Below are positions 54,051 to 63,116 of a stretch of 64,000 nt of DNA, piece by piece (the stretch's first letter is position 1; every line of letters starts with the position of its first letter). The position numbers were made by a program, and so were the translations under genes. The stretch is from contig NZ_JANPVQ010000001.1 of NCBI RefSeq assembly GCF_026157105.1, positions 861,501-925,500 of the forward strand, written 5' to 3'. The notes beneath the pieces were generated by a model, which worked only from the letters and a program-made list of their open reading frames with translations, was not told the origin of the DNA and did no database searches. The DNA is from Sphingomicrobium marinum (lineage in GTDB: Bacteria; Pseudomonadota; Alphaproteobacteria; Sphingomonadales; Sphingomonadaceae).

Positions 54051-54842
54051 ATGGCGAGCCAGGCGCCGAGCCCGCAATTGCCCCTTCTTTATCAGGGTCT
54101 TGAACCGATCAATTCGCAAAAGCACGCAGGTTGGAACGTGCGTACGCTCGAAAGCGTGCCCCAGGCGGCCAGTGCGCATGCCATCCCCGCGACGGTGGAT
54201 GAATTCGCCATGCTGCAGCGCTTCTACCCGATTATTTTCTCGGCTGGTGATGATCCCATTCCGCTTGCGCTGATGGGCCTCAACGAAGGCGTGAACACCT
54301 TCCTCGACGAAAACGGCAAGCCGGTCGAAAAGAATTTCTATATGCCGGCGTACCTGCGTCGCTACCCCTTCATGCTCGCCAAGCTGCGCGCCGACACTGA
54401 AGAATTGTCGCTGTGCGTCGACCCGACCTCGGGTGGCATTGGCGAATTTAAAGAAGGCGAAGCGCTGTTCGCTGATGGCCAGCCGACCGACGCCACCAAG
54501 AACATCCTGCAGTTCTGCGAGCAGTTCGAAACCGCCGGCCAGCGCACCAAGTCGTTCATGGACGAACTTAAGGACGCCGACCTGCTGATGGACGGCGAAG
54601 TCGCGATCCAGCCGCAGGGCCTCGAAAAGCCGTTCGTCTATCGCGGTTTCCAGATGGTCAACGAAGAGAAGCTTCGCGACCTGCCGGGCGACAAGCTGCG
54701 CAAGCTCAACCAGAATGGCATCTTGCCGCTGATTTTCGCGCACCTGTTCAGCCTTGCACAGATCCGCGAAATCTTCGGCCGCCAGGTGAAGATGGGCAAG
54801 GGTCCGGTCGACGCCAAGCAGATGGAAGGCGCCGACGCCTAA
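54051..54842 (+). CDS. SapC family protein
   Basis: 263 residues from ATG 54051. The SapC domain is evident from EFAMLQRFYPIIFSAGDDPIPLALMGLNEG, YLRRYPFMLA and HLFSLAQIREIF. First known from Campylobacter S-layer transport loci; in sphingomonads and Caulobacter relatives such genes sit near TonB-receptor/tryptophan halogenase clusters. Here it stands alone, so its job is unknown. Confidence 0.92.
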   Translation: MASQAPSPQLPLLYQGLEPINSQKHAGWNVRTLESVPQAASAHAIPATVDEFAMLQRFYPIIFSAGDDPIPLALMGLNEGVNTFLDENGKPVEKNFYMPAYLRRYPFMLAKLRADTEELSLCVDPTSGGIGEFKEGEALFADGQPTDATKNILQFCEQFETAGQRTKSFMDELKDADLLMDGEVAIQPQGLEKPFVYRGFQMVNEEKLRDLPGDKLRKLNQNGILPLIFAHLFSLAQIREIFGRQVKMGKGPVDAKQMEGADA

Positions 54843-54863
54843 GCGTCAGCCGATCTGAAAAAA

Positions 54864-54900
54864 GGGCCCGCCCGGCAAAACGCCGCGGCGGGCCTTTTTC
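54864..54900 (+). terminator. Intrinsic terminator of sapC (probably bidirectional)
   Basis: GGCCCGCC/GGCGGGCC with an inner CGGC-AAAA-CGCCG, followed by TTTTT and preceded by AAAAAA, so usable by the convergent gene as well. Confidence 0.88.
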
Positions 54901-55742
54901 TATTCGGCGGCGCGAAGACCGTGTCGGTCCCATTCGGCCAGCAGGGCGTCGACTATCGCGCTGTAGAGCATCTGGGTGCGCCGCCAGCCGGGGCCTGCGT
55001 CGCGCAGGTACCGGTCGAGATAAAGGCTCCGGTCCACTTCGATCTGCAGGGCGTGGATATTGCGATCCGGATCGCCGTGGCGTCGGACGATTTCACCGCC
55101 GGCGAACGGATGATTGAACGCAGATTGGTAATGGCATGCGCGCACCGCGTACGCGGCAGCGGCAGACACCCAGCCGGCACAGCTCGTGCCATGCCGATCG
55201 CCGATGACGACCGGCGGCAGGCCGCGACGGCGCGGCGGCATGCTGTGGCAGTCCAGCAGGATGGCGCCGCCGTGGCGCGCGGCAACCTGGTCTATCAGTC
55301 GTTCCACCGCGTCATGATAGGGCAGCCATGCGGCAGCGATCCGGCTTTGCGCGATCACGCGCGGCAGCGGTTCGCGCCACAGCGGGCTCCCGCCCGGGCC
55401 GCGTGACGGAATGAGCCCCAGCCCCTTCGCTTCGCGACTGCGCGGGGGCGGCGGCGCGGCACCTTTTACCGCATTGGGTTCGAGCGCATCGGTGGCGCGG
55501 TTGGGGTCGATGGCGCCGCGCGGCGCGCGCGCGATGACGGCGCCAATACCGCGCTCCACCAATGGTGCCACGAGCAGATCAACCAACGGATCGGCAAGCC
55601 CGAGAATGGGCTTCGAACCACCGATCGCGGCCCTGGCAACGCTTTCCGGAAGGTCCCTTCCCGAATGCGGCACCGACAGGATGACCGGCAATCCGGCACC
55701 CGTCGGATAGACGGACGGGGAGGGGAGCGGCGTCTCTGACAT
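54900..55742 (-). CDS. N-formylglutamate amidohydrolase family protein
   Basis: 280 residues from ATG 55742. Zinc-dependent FGase fold: VPHSGRDLPES, ILLDCHSMPPR and HYQSAFNHPFAGG are family motifs. The founding enzyme ends the five-step histidine degradation route, but no hut genes are near; a related amidohydrolase role is possible. Divergent from cpdR. Confidence 0.9.
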   Translation of the reverse strand: MSETPLPSPSVYPTGAGLPVILSVPHSGRDLPESVARAAIGGSKPILGLADPLVDLLVAPLVERGIGAVIARAPRGAIDPNRATDALEPNAVKGAAPPPPRSREAKGLGLIPSRGPGGSPLWREPLPRVIAQSRIAAAWLPYHDAVERLIDQVAARHGGAILLDCHSMPPRRRGLPPVVIGDRHGTSCAGWVSAAAAYAVRACHYQSAFNHPFAGGEIVRRHGDPDRNIHALQIEVDRSLYLDRYLRDAGPGWRRTQMLYSAIVDALLAEWDRHGLRAAE

Positions 55743-55835
55743 CCACTCCAGCGTAGGCGTACCGTTTTGCGACAGCAAATGGTTAAGCGCTTTTCGACAC
55801 TTTCATTATTGGCGCGGCAACGGCATAACATCGGC

Positions 55836-56213
55836 ATGTACAAGATCCTTCTTGCTGAAGACGACAAGTCGATGCGCGAATATCTGGCGCGGGCGCTGGA
55901 ACGCGTTGGTTATGAGGTCGAATCCGTCGACTGTGGCACCAAGGCGCTACCGCTCTTGGAAAATGGCAAGTATGATCTGCTGCTTACCGATATCGTGATG
56001 CCTGAAATGGACGGGATCGAACTGGCGCAGAAAGCCAGCGCGATCGACGCCGAAATCCGCGTCATGTTCATCACCGGCTTTGCCGCCGTCGCGCTGCAGG
56101 GCGGCAAGACCGCGCCGGAAGCCAAATTGCTTTCGAAGCCCTTCCATCTGAAGGACCTGGTCGCCGAAGTGGATCGCATGTTCCAGTCGGAAGACCAGCA
56201 TGGGCGCCTTTAG
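55836..56213 (+). CDS. cpdR: Single-domain response regulator CpdR
   Basis: 125 residues from ATG 55836. Receiver with Asp52 (LLTDIVMPEMDG), Thr80 and Lys101 (LLSKPFHLKDLV); the run FITGFAAVAL is specific to CpdR. In Caulobacter, dephosphorylated CpdR drives ClpXP to the pole to degrade CtrA and others. Fits with an alphaproteobacterial CtrA-type cell cycle. Confidence 0.95.
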   Translation: MYKILLAEDDKSMREYLARALERVGYEVESVDCGTKALPLLENGKYDLLLTDIVMPEMDGIELAQKASAIDAEIRVMFITGFAAVALQGGKTAPEAKLLSKPFHLKDLVAEVDRMFQSEDQHGRL

Positions 56214-56300
56214 GCGCGATTAGGTCTTGGCAAGGCGGGGATAACCCCCTAAATGCCCTCCACCACACGGCCTCTCGATGATGGCCGGACCCGGAAATGT

Positions 56301-56375
56301 GGGCGTGTAGCTCAGTGGTAGAGCACTATGTTGACATCGTAGGGGTCGCAAGTTCAATCCTTGCCACGCCCACCA
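56301..56375 (+). tRNA. tRNA-Val (anticodon GAC)
   Basis: 75 bases with encoded CCA. Acceptor GGGCGTG/CACGCCC is perfect; D arm GCTC/GAGC; anticodon arm CTATG-TTGACAT-CGTAG gives GAC; T arm GCAAG-TTCAATC-CTTGC. Reads GTC/GTT codons. Confidence 0.97.
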
Positions 56376-56398
56376 TTTCCTCCCCCTAAATCAGTGAC

Positions 56399-57517
56399 TT
56401 AATCGACGCTTTCGAGCCACGCGGCCGCGCGGCTCGCCTGGTCGAAGCAGGGCGCGTCGCCTTTGCGAAGGACGACGCTGCCGGCCACCTGCTGGCCGCT
56501 ATCAGGTCGCCTGGCCGGGACGCGCGCGTCTCCGTGGTCGATCCTGTTCACCACTCGGCAAATATCGGCAGCGGTCTCCGGGCTGTAGATATAGTCGGCA
56601 TGACCCGAGAGCCCCCGGCTGACCTCGCTTGTATCCACGACCGTCACGTTGGCCGCGATCGGATCGGGATAGAGCGGCGGGGTGGGCCCGTTGCCCAGCA
56701 GTCCGGGATAGGTCGAGCCAAGATCACCGCCGCGCGGATAGCCGTTGGTCAGCCAGGCAGTCTGTAAGATCTTGTCGCGCGTCGACGCGTAGACCGTCAC
56801 CGGCGGCACGCCCTCGATCGCGGCGAGGCGCTTGAGCTTTCCGATCATGTCGGATCGATCGATATCGGGCGAGGCGAGGATAATCTGGTTGATCCTCCGC
56901 AGCCATTCGGGATGACGTTCACCCAGCGCGATGGCGGCATCGAGCGCAAGGCGCGCGCCCATCGAGTGGCCGAACAGGATCACGCCTTCGTGCCGCGCGG
57001 CAAGGTTGCGCAGCAGCGCATCGGCATAAGGCTGCGTCCAGTCGCGATTGGTCACTGACCAATAATAGGTCTCAGGCCCAGCAAGCGTGGGCCAGAATAG
57101 CGTCACCACCGCGCCCTTATGATCGATCGACCGCGCGATGGCGCGCGCATCCTGCGTCGAAACGCGCGCATTATTGTTGAAGCCGTGAATATATAGCAGC
57201 GCCGGATTGCCGCCGCCGCGCGCGGCCAGTTCTTCCTCCCATCGCTGATAGGGAAGAAAGACAGGCGCGCCGCCATCGTCGTGTGCGCCGACCGGGCGCA
57301 CGCCAAAACGCACTGCATCGGCACGAAGATCGGTCAGACGGGCCGGTTTGCCGGGCGCACAGTCGGGCTGGCGCATCGTCATGAAAAGGACGGCCTCGTT
57401 GTCGCTCACCTCTTCGACGACAGGGCAGGGTGCCGTGATGGCCGACGGTGTCTCGATTGTCGGCAGCCCGCAGGCGCCAAGGGCAAAGACGGCCAACAGT
57501 GATGTGACGATGCGCAT
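56399..57517 (-). CDS. Alpha/beta hydrolase, DUF900 family lipoprotein
   Basis: 372 residues from ATG 57517. Lipobox LGAC near 16. DUF900 features: YIHGFNNNARVS, a GHSMG nucleophile elbow, and the acid/His region toward GHADYIYSP. Esterase/lipase-like enzyme of unknown substrate, anchored in the envelope. No operon partner. Confidence 0.88.
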   Translation of the reverse strand: MRIVTSLLAVFALGACGLPTIETPSAITAPCPVVEEVSDNEAVLFMTMRQPDCAPGKPARLTDLRADAVRFGVRPVGAHDDGGAPVFLPYQRWEEELAARGGGNPALLYIHGFNNNARVSTQDARAIARSIDHKGAVVTLFWPTLAGPETYYWSVTNRDWTQPYADALLRNLAARHEGVILFGHSMGARLALDAAIALGERHPEWLRRINQIILASPDIDRSDMIGKLKRLAAIEGVPPVTVYASTRDKILQTAWLTNGYPRGGDLGSTYPGLLGNGPTPPLYPDPIAANVTVVDTSEVSRGLSGHADYIYSPETAADICRVVNRIDHGDARVPARRPDSGQQVAGSVVLRKGDAPCFDQASRAAAWLESVD

Positions 57518-57570
57518 GACAAAGCACGCTAGAGGCTCGCACCAGCGGCGCAAGCCGCCAATTGGGCAGC

Positions 57571-57942
57571 CTAGTCGGCCAAGAGCGAAACCGTCTCGAT
57601 CAGCTTTTCCTTGTCGATCGGTTTGGTGAGCCGGGGGCGCGGTTCGAATTCTTCGGGCATCGTCCAGTCGGCATAGCCGGAGAGGATGGTGAACGGGATC
57701 TCGCGCTTGTCGAGAACCGACATGACCTCGAAGCTCTTTTCTCCGCGAATGTTGAGATCGATGACGGCCGCATCGATCAGTTCGTCCTTCGCCAGGTCTA
57801 GAGCCTGCTTGATATCGAAGGCCGGCCCGACGACAAAAAATCCGGCGTCGGTCAGCATATCTTCGGTTCTCAGCGAAATAACCGGGCTATCTTCAACCAA
57901 TAAAATCCGTCGGCGTCGTTGCCGCTCGTCACGTTCGGGCAC
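57571..57942 (-). CDS. Single-domain response regulator (receiver only)
   Basis: 123 residues from a GTG with GGGGAG upstream. Acidic pocket in LLVEDSP, phospho-acceptor Asp62 (AAVIDLNI), Ser in FTILSGYA and Lys in LTKPID. The FTILSGYA region recalls the FATGUY-type receivers that act with HWE kinases in the Sphingomonas stress network (inference). A 12-base palindrome (TCGACATGTCGA, 57958-57969) and a GGAAC-N17-CTTT near-EcfG element lie upstream. Confidence 0.88.
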   Translation of the reverse strand: MPERDERQRRRRILLVEDSPVISLRTEDMLTDAGFFVVGPAFDIKQALDLAKDELIDAAVIDLNIRGEKSFEVMSVLDKREIPFTILSGYADWTMPEEFEPRPRLTKPIDKEKLIETVSLLAD

Positions 57943-58009
57943 GCGATGCTCCCCTGTTCGACATGTCGACTATTAAAGGTTCGCACGAGAGATTGGTTCC
58001 CACCCCGAA

Positions 58010-58336
58010 TCAATCAGCACAATTCACGCATTTCGCGACCGATGGGTCATGCGCGAGGCGCTTGGGCGCAATCGCTTCTCCGCAGGCGATGCACCAACCA
58101 TATTCACCCTCTTCGATCCGCGTGAGCGCAGCATCGATGCGGGCCTTTTCCGACTGGCGCCGCCGCTCCAGGGCCTGTGCCATGGCCTGCACCTGCATCG
58201 CATCCATGCGCGAAAGGCGCCCGACGCTTTCTTGGTCGAGCGTCACCGGCTTACGGCCGTCGTCATCGAGACGCGCTTCCTCCTCGAGCGCTCGGCGGCG
58301 TTCGAGGAGTTTGGTGCGCGCCTCTTCAGGCGTCAT
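58010..58336 (-). CDS. DksA/TraR-family C4 zinc-finger protein
   Basis: 108 residues. Coiled-coil N-terminal half and C-terminal C4 finger (CIACGE, CVNCAD), as in DksA-like proteins that bind the RNA polymerase secondary channel; it lacks full DksA length. Its ATG overlaps the stop of the methyltransferase gene (ATGA), so the two are coupled. Confidence 0.88.
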   Translation of the reverse strand: MTPEEARTKLLERRRALEEEARLDDDGRKPVTLDQESVGRLSRMDAMQVQAMAQALERRRQSEKARIDAALTRIEEGEYGWCIACGEAIAPKRLAHDPSVAKCVNCAD

Positions 58337-59145
58337 TCGGGCTTGCGGAACTTCAGCGTCATGCGGTCGCTTTCGCCGATCGCGCGCTTGCTTTCATCGC
58401 CGGTGCGAAGGGTGGGCGGCAGCGTCCACACGCCGGCTTCATGATCGGCCGTGTCGCGCGGATTGGCATTGATCTCGCTGGTATCGACCAGTTCAAATCC
58501 GGCCGCTTCAGCCAAGGAGATGACGGTCGACTGCTTCATGTAGCCCGACGACTTCATGTCGGCATCGGGCCGATCTTCCGGTAGGCGGTGATCGACGACG
58601 CCAAGCGTCCCGCCCGGGCGCAGCATGCGGTACATCGTGCCGAACATGACATCGGCATAAGGCTCGTCGCCCATCGCCCAGTTATGGACGTTCCGGAATG
58701 TCAGCACGACATCGGCGCTGCCTTCGGGGATGGTACCGAGATCGCTGGGAGAGCTGGCAAGCGAAAACAGGACGTTCGTATAGACCGATGGTTCGGCTTC
58801 CGCCTTGGCCCGCATGCGCGCCAGCCCGCGTTCGGAGGCGTAGAGGGCCAGGCTGCCATCGGCCTGCGTATAGGGAGCGAGAATTTCGCTGTACCAGCCA
58901 CCGCCCGGCCAGATTTCGACAACCATGTCGTCAGGCTGGACGCCAAAGAAAGCGAGCGTTTCAGCTGGGTTGCGATACTGGTCGCGTTCGACATTTTCGG
59001 CGCTGCGGCTGGGCGCGGCGACGGCAGCTGCCAACCGGTCTTCGCTGTTTTCGGCGGCTGCGCTGTTGCTGGTCATTTCCTCGGTCGGCGCGCAGGCAGC
59101 GGTAAGGACGGCCAGAACAAAGGCCGAAGCCATCATACTACGCAT
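58333..59145 (-). CDS. Exported class I SAM-methyltransferase-like lipoprotein (COG4798-like)
   Basis: 270 residues from ATG 59145. Begins with a lipoprotein-type signal (MRSMMASAFVLAVLTAAC), unusual for a methyltransferase, then a Rossmann domain with VVEIWPGGGWYSEIL, LTFRNVHNW and LRPGGTLGVVDHR. COG4798-type proteins share both traits. SAM is not expected outside the cytoplasm, so the catalytic role is unclear. An 11-bp hairpin covers its ribosome site. Confidence 0.85.
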   Translation of the reverse strand: MRSMMASAFVLAVLTAACAPTEEMTSNSAAAENSEDRLAAAVAAPSRSAENVERDQYRNPAETLAFFGVQPDDMVVEIWPGGGWYSEILAPYTQADGSLALYASERGLARMRAKAEAEPSVYTNVLFSLASSPSDLGTIPEGSADVVLTFRNVHNWAMGDEPYADVMFGTMYRMLRPGGTLGVVDHRLPEDRPDADMKSSGYMKQSTVISLAEAAGFELVDTSEINANPRDTADHEAGVWTLPPTLRTGDESKRAIGESDRMTLKFRKPE

Positions 59146-59150
59146 AAAAG

Positions 59151-59189
59151 ATTCTCCCCATGACGTGACCGGCACGACATGGGGAGAAT
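59151..59189 (-). promoter_or_regulatory. Perfect 11-bp inverted repeat sequestering the methyltransferase ribosome site
   Basis: ATTCTCCCCAT (59151-59161 on plus) and ATGGGGAGAAT (59179-59189) are exact complements; inside, CGTG-CCGGT-CACG adds 4 bp. On the mRNA the 3' arm contains GGGGAG, the ribosome site 9 bases before ATG 59145. May be a riboregulator, an operator, or (with only CTTTT after it) a weak cpaF terminator. Confidence 0.65.
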
Positions 59190-59221
59190 TTCCCTGTGAT
59201 CAAGCGCAAACGCGCCAACTT

Positions 59222-60751
59222 TTAGAGGCAGGCCTCGAGGAAAGGCTGGTCGAAACCGAACTGCTTGGCCTTGTCGAGCGTGTACGGACGCAGGCCCATC
59301 GATGCATATTCGCCGATGATCTTACCCTCTGCGGTCTCGTCATGATATTCGAACTTGAAGAGCTCCTGAGTGACGATGACGTCGCCCTCCATCCCGATCA
59401 CCTCGGTAATGTTGGTGGTGCGGCGCGAACCGTCGCGCAGACGCTTGACCTGCACGATGAGATCGACCGAGTCAGCGATCTGGCGCGAAATCGCGTCCTT
59501 CGGGATCTTGATGTCACCCATCATGACCATGTTTTCCATACGGGCGAGACACTCGCGCGGGCTGTTGCTGTGCAGCGTTGCCATCGACCCGTCGTGGCCC
59601 GTGTTCATGGCGGCCAGAAGGTCGAAACATTCCTGGCCACGAATTTCGCCCAGAATGATGCGGTCAGGACGCATACGCAGGGCGTTGATGACAAGGTCGC
59701 GAATGGTGATCGCGCCCTGGCCTTCAAGGTTTGCAGGACGGGTTTCCAGCGGCAGCCAGTGCGGCTGCTGCAGGCGAAGTTCGGCCGCGTCTTCGATGGT
59801 GATGACGCGCTCGCCCGGGTCGATCATTTTCGACAGGGCGTTGAGCATGGTCGTCTTACCCGAACCCGTACCGCCTGAAATGACGATGTTCATGCGGCAG
59901 GCGCCGGCAATCTTGAGCACGGTCGCCATCTGTTCCGACATCGAACCGAAGCCGCGCATCATGTCGATGGTGATCGGCTTGTCCGAGAACTTACGAATGG
60001 AGATCGCGGTGCCCTTCAGGGAGAGCGGCGGGATGATCACGTTGACACGCGAACCGTCCTGCAAGCGGGCATCGGCCAGCGGCGTGGTCTGGTCGACGCG
60101 GCGGCCGACCTTGTTCACGATACGCTGCGCGATCTGGAAGAGATGTTCTTCGTCGCGGAACTGGATCTTGGCAAGCTCGAGCTTGCCCTTGCGTTCGACG
60201 AAGGTCTGGTCGGGACCGTTGACCATGATGTCCGACACCGCCGGATCGGCGAGGAGCTCTTCGAGCGGGCCGAGACCCAGGAGTTCGTCGACCAGCACCT
60301 TTTCCAGCGCGAACTGTTCGCGGCGGTTCAAGGTGATCTTCAGCTCGGCAAGCACTTCGGAAATTATCGGGCGGAATTCTTCGGCCAGCTCGTCCTTGCC
60401 GAGCGTCGCGGCCGCTTCCGGATCGACACGTTCGAGCAGGCGCGGCAGCACCTGTTCCTTGATCTTGTGAACGCTCGCTTCGAAGCCGTCGCCGTCATCT
60501 GCGGCAACGTGGTCGTCGTTCATGCGCGCGTTGAGCTTGTCCATCGCAGCCAGGCTGGCGGTCGCATTGGCGCCGTCCACGGGCACCGCGCTGTCCTTGG
60601 CAAGGTCATCGACAGGCGGAAACTGGTCGCCACCGGATTCCTGTTCGTCCTTCTTCTCGGCATTCGACAGGCCCGAGCCCTTCATGGGCTTGGCCGTCCC
60701 GAAGCTCGGACGTCCGCCAGCAGCATTACCACGTTTGCCAAAAGCGCTCAT
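59222..60751 (-). CDS. cpaF: CpaF/TadA family pilus assembly ATPase
   Basis: 509 residues from ATG 60751 (MSAFGKR is the usual start; ATG 60760 is also possible). Disordered N-terminus, then DIMVNGPDQTFVERKG, Walker A GGTGSGKTT, ITIEDAAELRL and the His-box LHSNSP. Powers Tad/Flp pilus assembly. No other tad genes are adjacent; the Flp pilin gene is 35 kb away. Confidence 0.93.
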   Translation of the reverse strand: MSAFGKRGNAAGGRPSFGTAKPMKGSGLSNAEKKDEQESGGDQFPPVDDLAKDSAVPVDGANATASLAAMDKLNARMNDDHVAADDGDGFEASVHKIKEQVLPRLLERVDPEAAATLGKDELAEEFRPIISEVLAELKITLNRREQFALEKVLVDELLGLGPLEELLADPAVSDIMVNGPDQTFVERKGKLELAKIQFRDEEHLFQIAQRIVNKVGRRVDQTTPLADARLQDGSRVNVIIPPLSLKGTAISIRKFSDKPITIDMMRGFGSMSEQMATVLKIAGACRMNIVISGGTGSGKTTMLNALSKMIDPGERVITIEDAAELRLQQPHWLPLETRPANLEGQGAITIRDLVINALRMRPDRIILGEIRGQECFDLLAAMNTGHDGSMATLHSNSPRECLARMENMVMMGDIKIPKDAISRQIADSVDLIVQVKRLRDGSRRTTNITEVIGMEGDVIVTQELFKFEYHDETAEGKIIGEYASMGLRPYTLDKAKQFGFDQPFLEACL

Positions 60752-60829
60752 TCGACTCATTCCCATCCGCGTGTGTTGCGATTGAAAATGGTGAATAGAT
60801 CGAAAACCCTTCGAAAAATTTAATGCGCG

Positions 60830-62095
60830 TTATGCTTTTGCGGGTTTCCCGATTTTACCGGTTTCAAGGGCGGCACCGAGGCTGAGAACGCACCCGATCA
60901 TGAACAGGAAGATCGGCATCGTGTCGTAAAACGGCTCGTCGATCATGCCCAGCGCGAGAACCGAGATGACGATCAGAAACCCCGGTAATGCGGGAGTTTT
61001 CGCCTCGCGGGCCTTGTGAAAGATGTAAAGTGCCAGGGCCGCCAGCAGCACGATAGCGATACCGCCGCCAATCCAGCCCCAATTGAACAGGAATTGGAGC
61101 ATCGTGTTGTGCGGAAAGGCCTGCGGACGCGGGGCATCGACGATCGCGATAAATTGCGCCACGCCGTGACCGAATAAAGGACCGTCGATGATTTTCTCGA
61201 TGGTGAGCCGCCACAACTCGAGACGGCCTGAACTGATATCGCCGGCGCCGGGCATCTCGGAGATCCCGAGCAGCCGAAGTAGGCCGAAATAGGGATTGGG
61301 CACGGGCAGCAGCAGGGCCATGCCGCCAGCGACCACGCTACTGCCAACGCCAAGGCCGACAAGCTTGAGCCGGTCGCTCTTTGCGGTCACAAACAAGCCC
61401 ACGACCATTGCCGCGAGCCATCCCAGCGCAGGGCCGCGCGATCCCGACCAGAAGATGATCGTCAGCGCGGTGACAAGAGTGAGCACGGCAAGCCAGCGCT
61501 CCCATCCGCGCGCAATGACGGCGACGCCCAGGCCGAGCGCGGCGAACACCATCGCGTAACTGGCAATGCTGCGGATATTCTGGCTCGCCAGGCCGAAATA
61601 GGTCCAGTTGAAGCCCTCCTGTCCGATGGCACCGATCGCGAAGATGCCGACCAGTCCCAGAAAGGCCGCGCCACCCCAAAGGAGTCCTAGGCGCAGCGAA
61701 AACGCGGACAGCGCGTCGTCATATTTGACCAGTCCGTAGAGCGACAATCCAGCTAGGACATGCAGGTAGAGCGCGCTCGTCTTGAGCAACGAAAACGCCC
61801 GCATCGGCTCGGCCTGCGACGCCGCAATCGCCATAATGACAAAGAGCAGCAACAAGCCGCCCTGCACCCATGACGGCATGGCGCGCAAAACCCTGCCGAG
61901 CGCTCCGCTGATCAAACCAGCGATGATAACGACGAGCTCGGCAACCAGGACCGGATAAGCAAACTCGCGCAACAGATCGAGCGACCGCGGCTGGGCGTGA
62001 TCGAACGTCAGCAGCGCGGTGAGCGCAGGAGCAGCGGCGAGCAGGAAGACGAGCGCGCTTTCGCGTCTGTCGATTGCTTGAGAACCCCCACCCAT
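60830..62095 (-). CDS. O-antigen ligase-like polytopic membrane protein
   Basis: 421 residues from ATG 62095 (GGAAAG upstream; ATG 62107 is also possible). About 11-12 membrane helices with the Wzy_C-type periplasmic loop containing GRLELWRLTIEKIIDGPLFGHG and FPHNTMLQFLFNWG. Such proteins ligate or polymerise surface polysaccharide. No glycosyltransferase genes are beside it. Confidence 0.85.
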   Translation of the reverse strand: MGGGSQAIDRRESALVFLLAAAPALTALLTFDHAQPRSLDLLREFAYPVLVAELVVIIAGLISGALGRVLRAMPSWVQGGLLLLFVIMAIAASQAEPMRAFSLLKTSALYLHVLAGLSLYGLVKYDDALSAFSLRLGLLWGGAAFLGLVGIFAIGAIGQEGFNWTYFGLASQNIRSIASYAMVFAALGLGVAVIARGWERWLAVLTLVTALTIIFWSGSRGPALGWLAAMVVGLFVTAKSDRLKLVGLGVGSSVVAGGMALLLPVPNPYFGLLRLLGISEMPGAGDISSGRLELWRLTIEKIIDGPLFGHGVAQFIAIVDAPRPQAFPHNTMLQFLFNWGWIGGGIAIVLLAALALYIFHKAREAKTPALPGFLIVISVLALGMIDEPFYDTMPIFLFMIGCVLSLGAALETGKIGKPAKA

Positions 62096-62151
62096 GCCGC
62101 TTTCCATAGCAATCGTGTGGATTTGAAACAGCCCGGAAAAACGGGCGTGAC

Positions 62152-62169
62152 ATCGGTACTGTGACCGAT
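62152..62169 (+). repeat. Perfect inverted repeat just before the PAP2 gene
   Basis: ATCGGT-N6-ACCGAT, ending 11 bases before ATG 62181, in the divergent region with the ligase gene. Could be an operator. Confidence 0.4.
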
Positions 62170-62180
62170 AAGGTGGGCGC

Positions 62181-63116
62181 ATGGAACGCTGGCTCGCGCC
62201 TTCGCTCGCTATCACCGCGATCACTTGGGCCGCTGCGTTCGCGCTGATGCCCCTGGCGGGCTTTCGCGGCGCGCCGCCCTTTTTTTACGTGCTGCCAAAT
62301 TGGATGCTCCTTGCCGGTGCGCTCGCTCTTGCCTTCGGCTTTGTCCAGATCGTCCGTATGATGCTGGCGGGTGAAGAGGCGCCGATCGCGCGCATCAAGG
62401 CGCTGGACTGGAAGCGCGCATGCTTCGTCGCCGCGGGCGTTTTGCTCGGCGGCTTGCACATGGTCGCCTTCATGTCGATCAAGCCGCAGCTCAATCATGT
62501 CGTGCCCTTCTGGGCGGATCCGTTGCTGGCCGATCTCGACGCGATCATCTTTTTTGGCGACCCATGGCGTTATCTGGAATGGCTCAACCATTCGATCACT
62601 GCTGACTTCTATCATCGCGGCTGGTTTGCCGGCATCGTTGCGGTTCTCCTGTGGCAATTGTCACGCCCCGCGAGTGCGGACAAATCGGCGAAGCTGCTGA
62701 CCTATTTCGCTGTTTGGTCGGCGGGTCCGCTCATTCATTGCCTGCTGCCCGCGGGCGGCCCGATCTTCTATGACGAGTTAGGCTATGGCGACCGCTTCGC
62801 CGCCTTGGTTCCGCCGCAAGAGATTGAAAATATAGCCGACTATCTGTGGAGAACCTATGAGGCGCGACAGTTCGCGCCCGGCGCCGGCATTAGCGCGGTC
62901 CCCTCGCTCCATATCGCAACAGTGGCGTGGATGACGATCTGCTGCTGGAAAACCCGCTGGTTCTGGCCGGCACTAATCTTCTCGCTCGTAACCTTCGCGC
63001 TCAGCGTATCGCTCGGCTGGCACTACGCGGTGGACGGGATCATTGGCGCTGTAGTGGCATGGGCTATTTGGCGGATAGCGCAGGTTTGTCTTCATGCGCT
63101 GAAAGTTGAAGTTTAG
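62181..63116 (+). CDS. PAP2-family membrane phosphatase/transferase (AUR1/IPC-synthase-like)
   Basis: 311 residues, about eight helices. Family motifs LLPAGGPIFYDELGYGDRF, GISAVPSLHIATVAW (catalytic His) and GWHYAVDGIIG (second His with Asp) match the PAP2_3/inositolphosphotransferase branch. Such enzymes move phospho-alcohol groups between lipids, and sphingomonads make sphingolipids, so a head-group transferase is plausible; simple phosphatase activity is the alternative. Confidence 0.88.
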   Translation: MERWLAPSLAITAITWAAAFALMPLAGFRGAPPFFYVLPNWMLLAGALALAFGFVQIVRMMLAGEEAPIARIKALDWKRACFVAAGVLLGGLHMVAFMSIKPQLNHVVPFWADPLLADLDAIIFFGDPWRYLEWLNHSITADFYHRGWFAGIVAVLLWQLSRPASADKSAKLLTYFAVWSAGPLIHCLLPAGGPIFYDELGYGDRFAALVPPQEIENIADYLWRTYEARQFAPGAGISAVPSLHIATVAWMTICCWKTRWFWPALIFSLVTFALSVSLGWHYAVDGIIGAVVAWAIWRIAQVCLHALKVEV

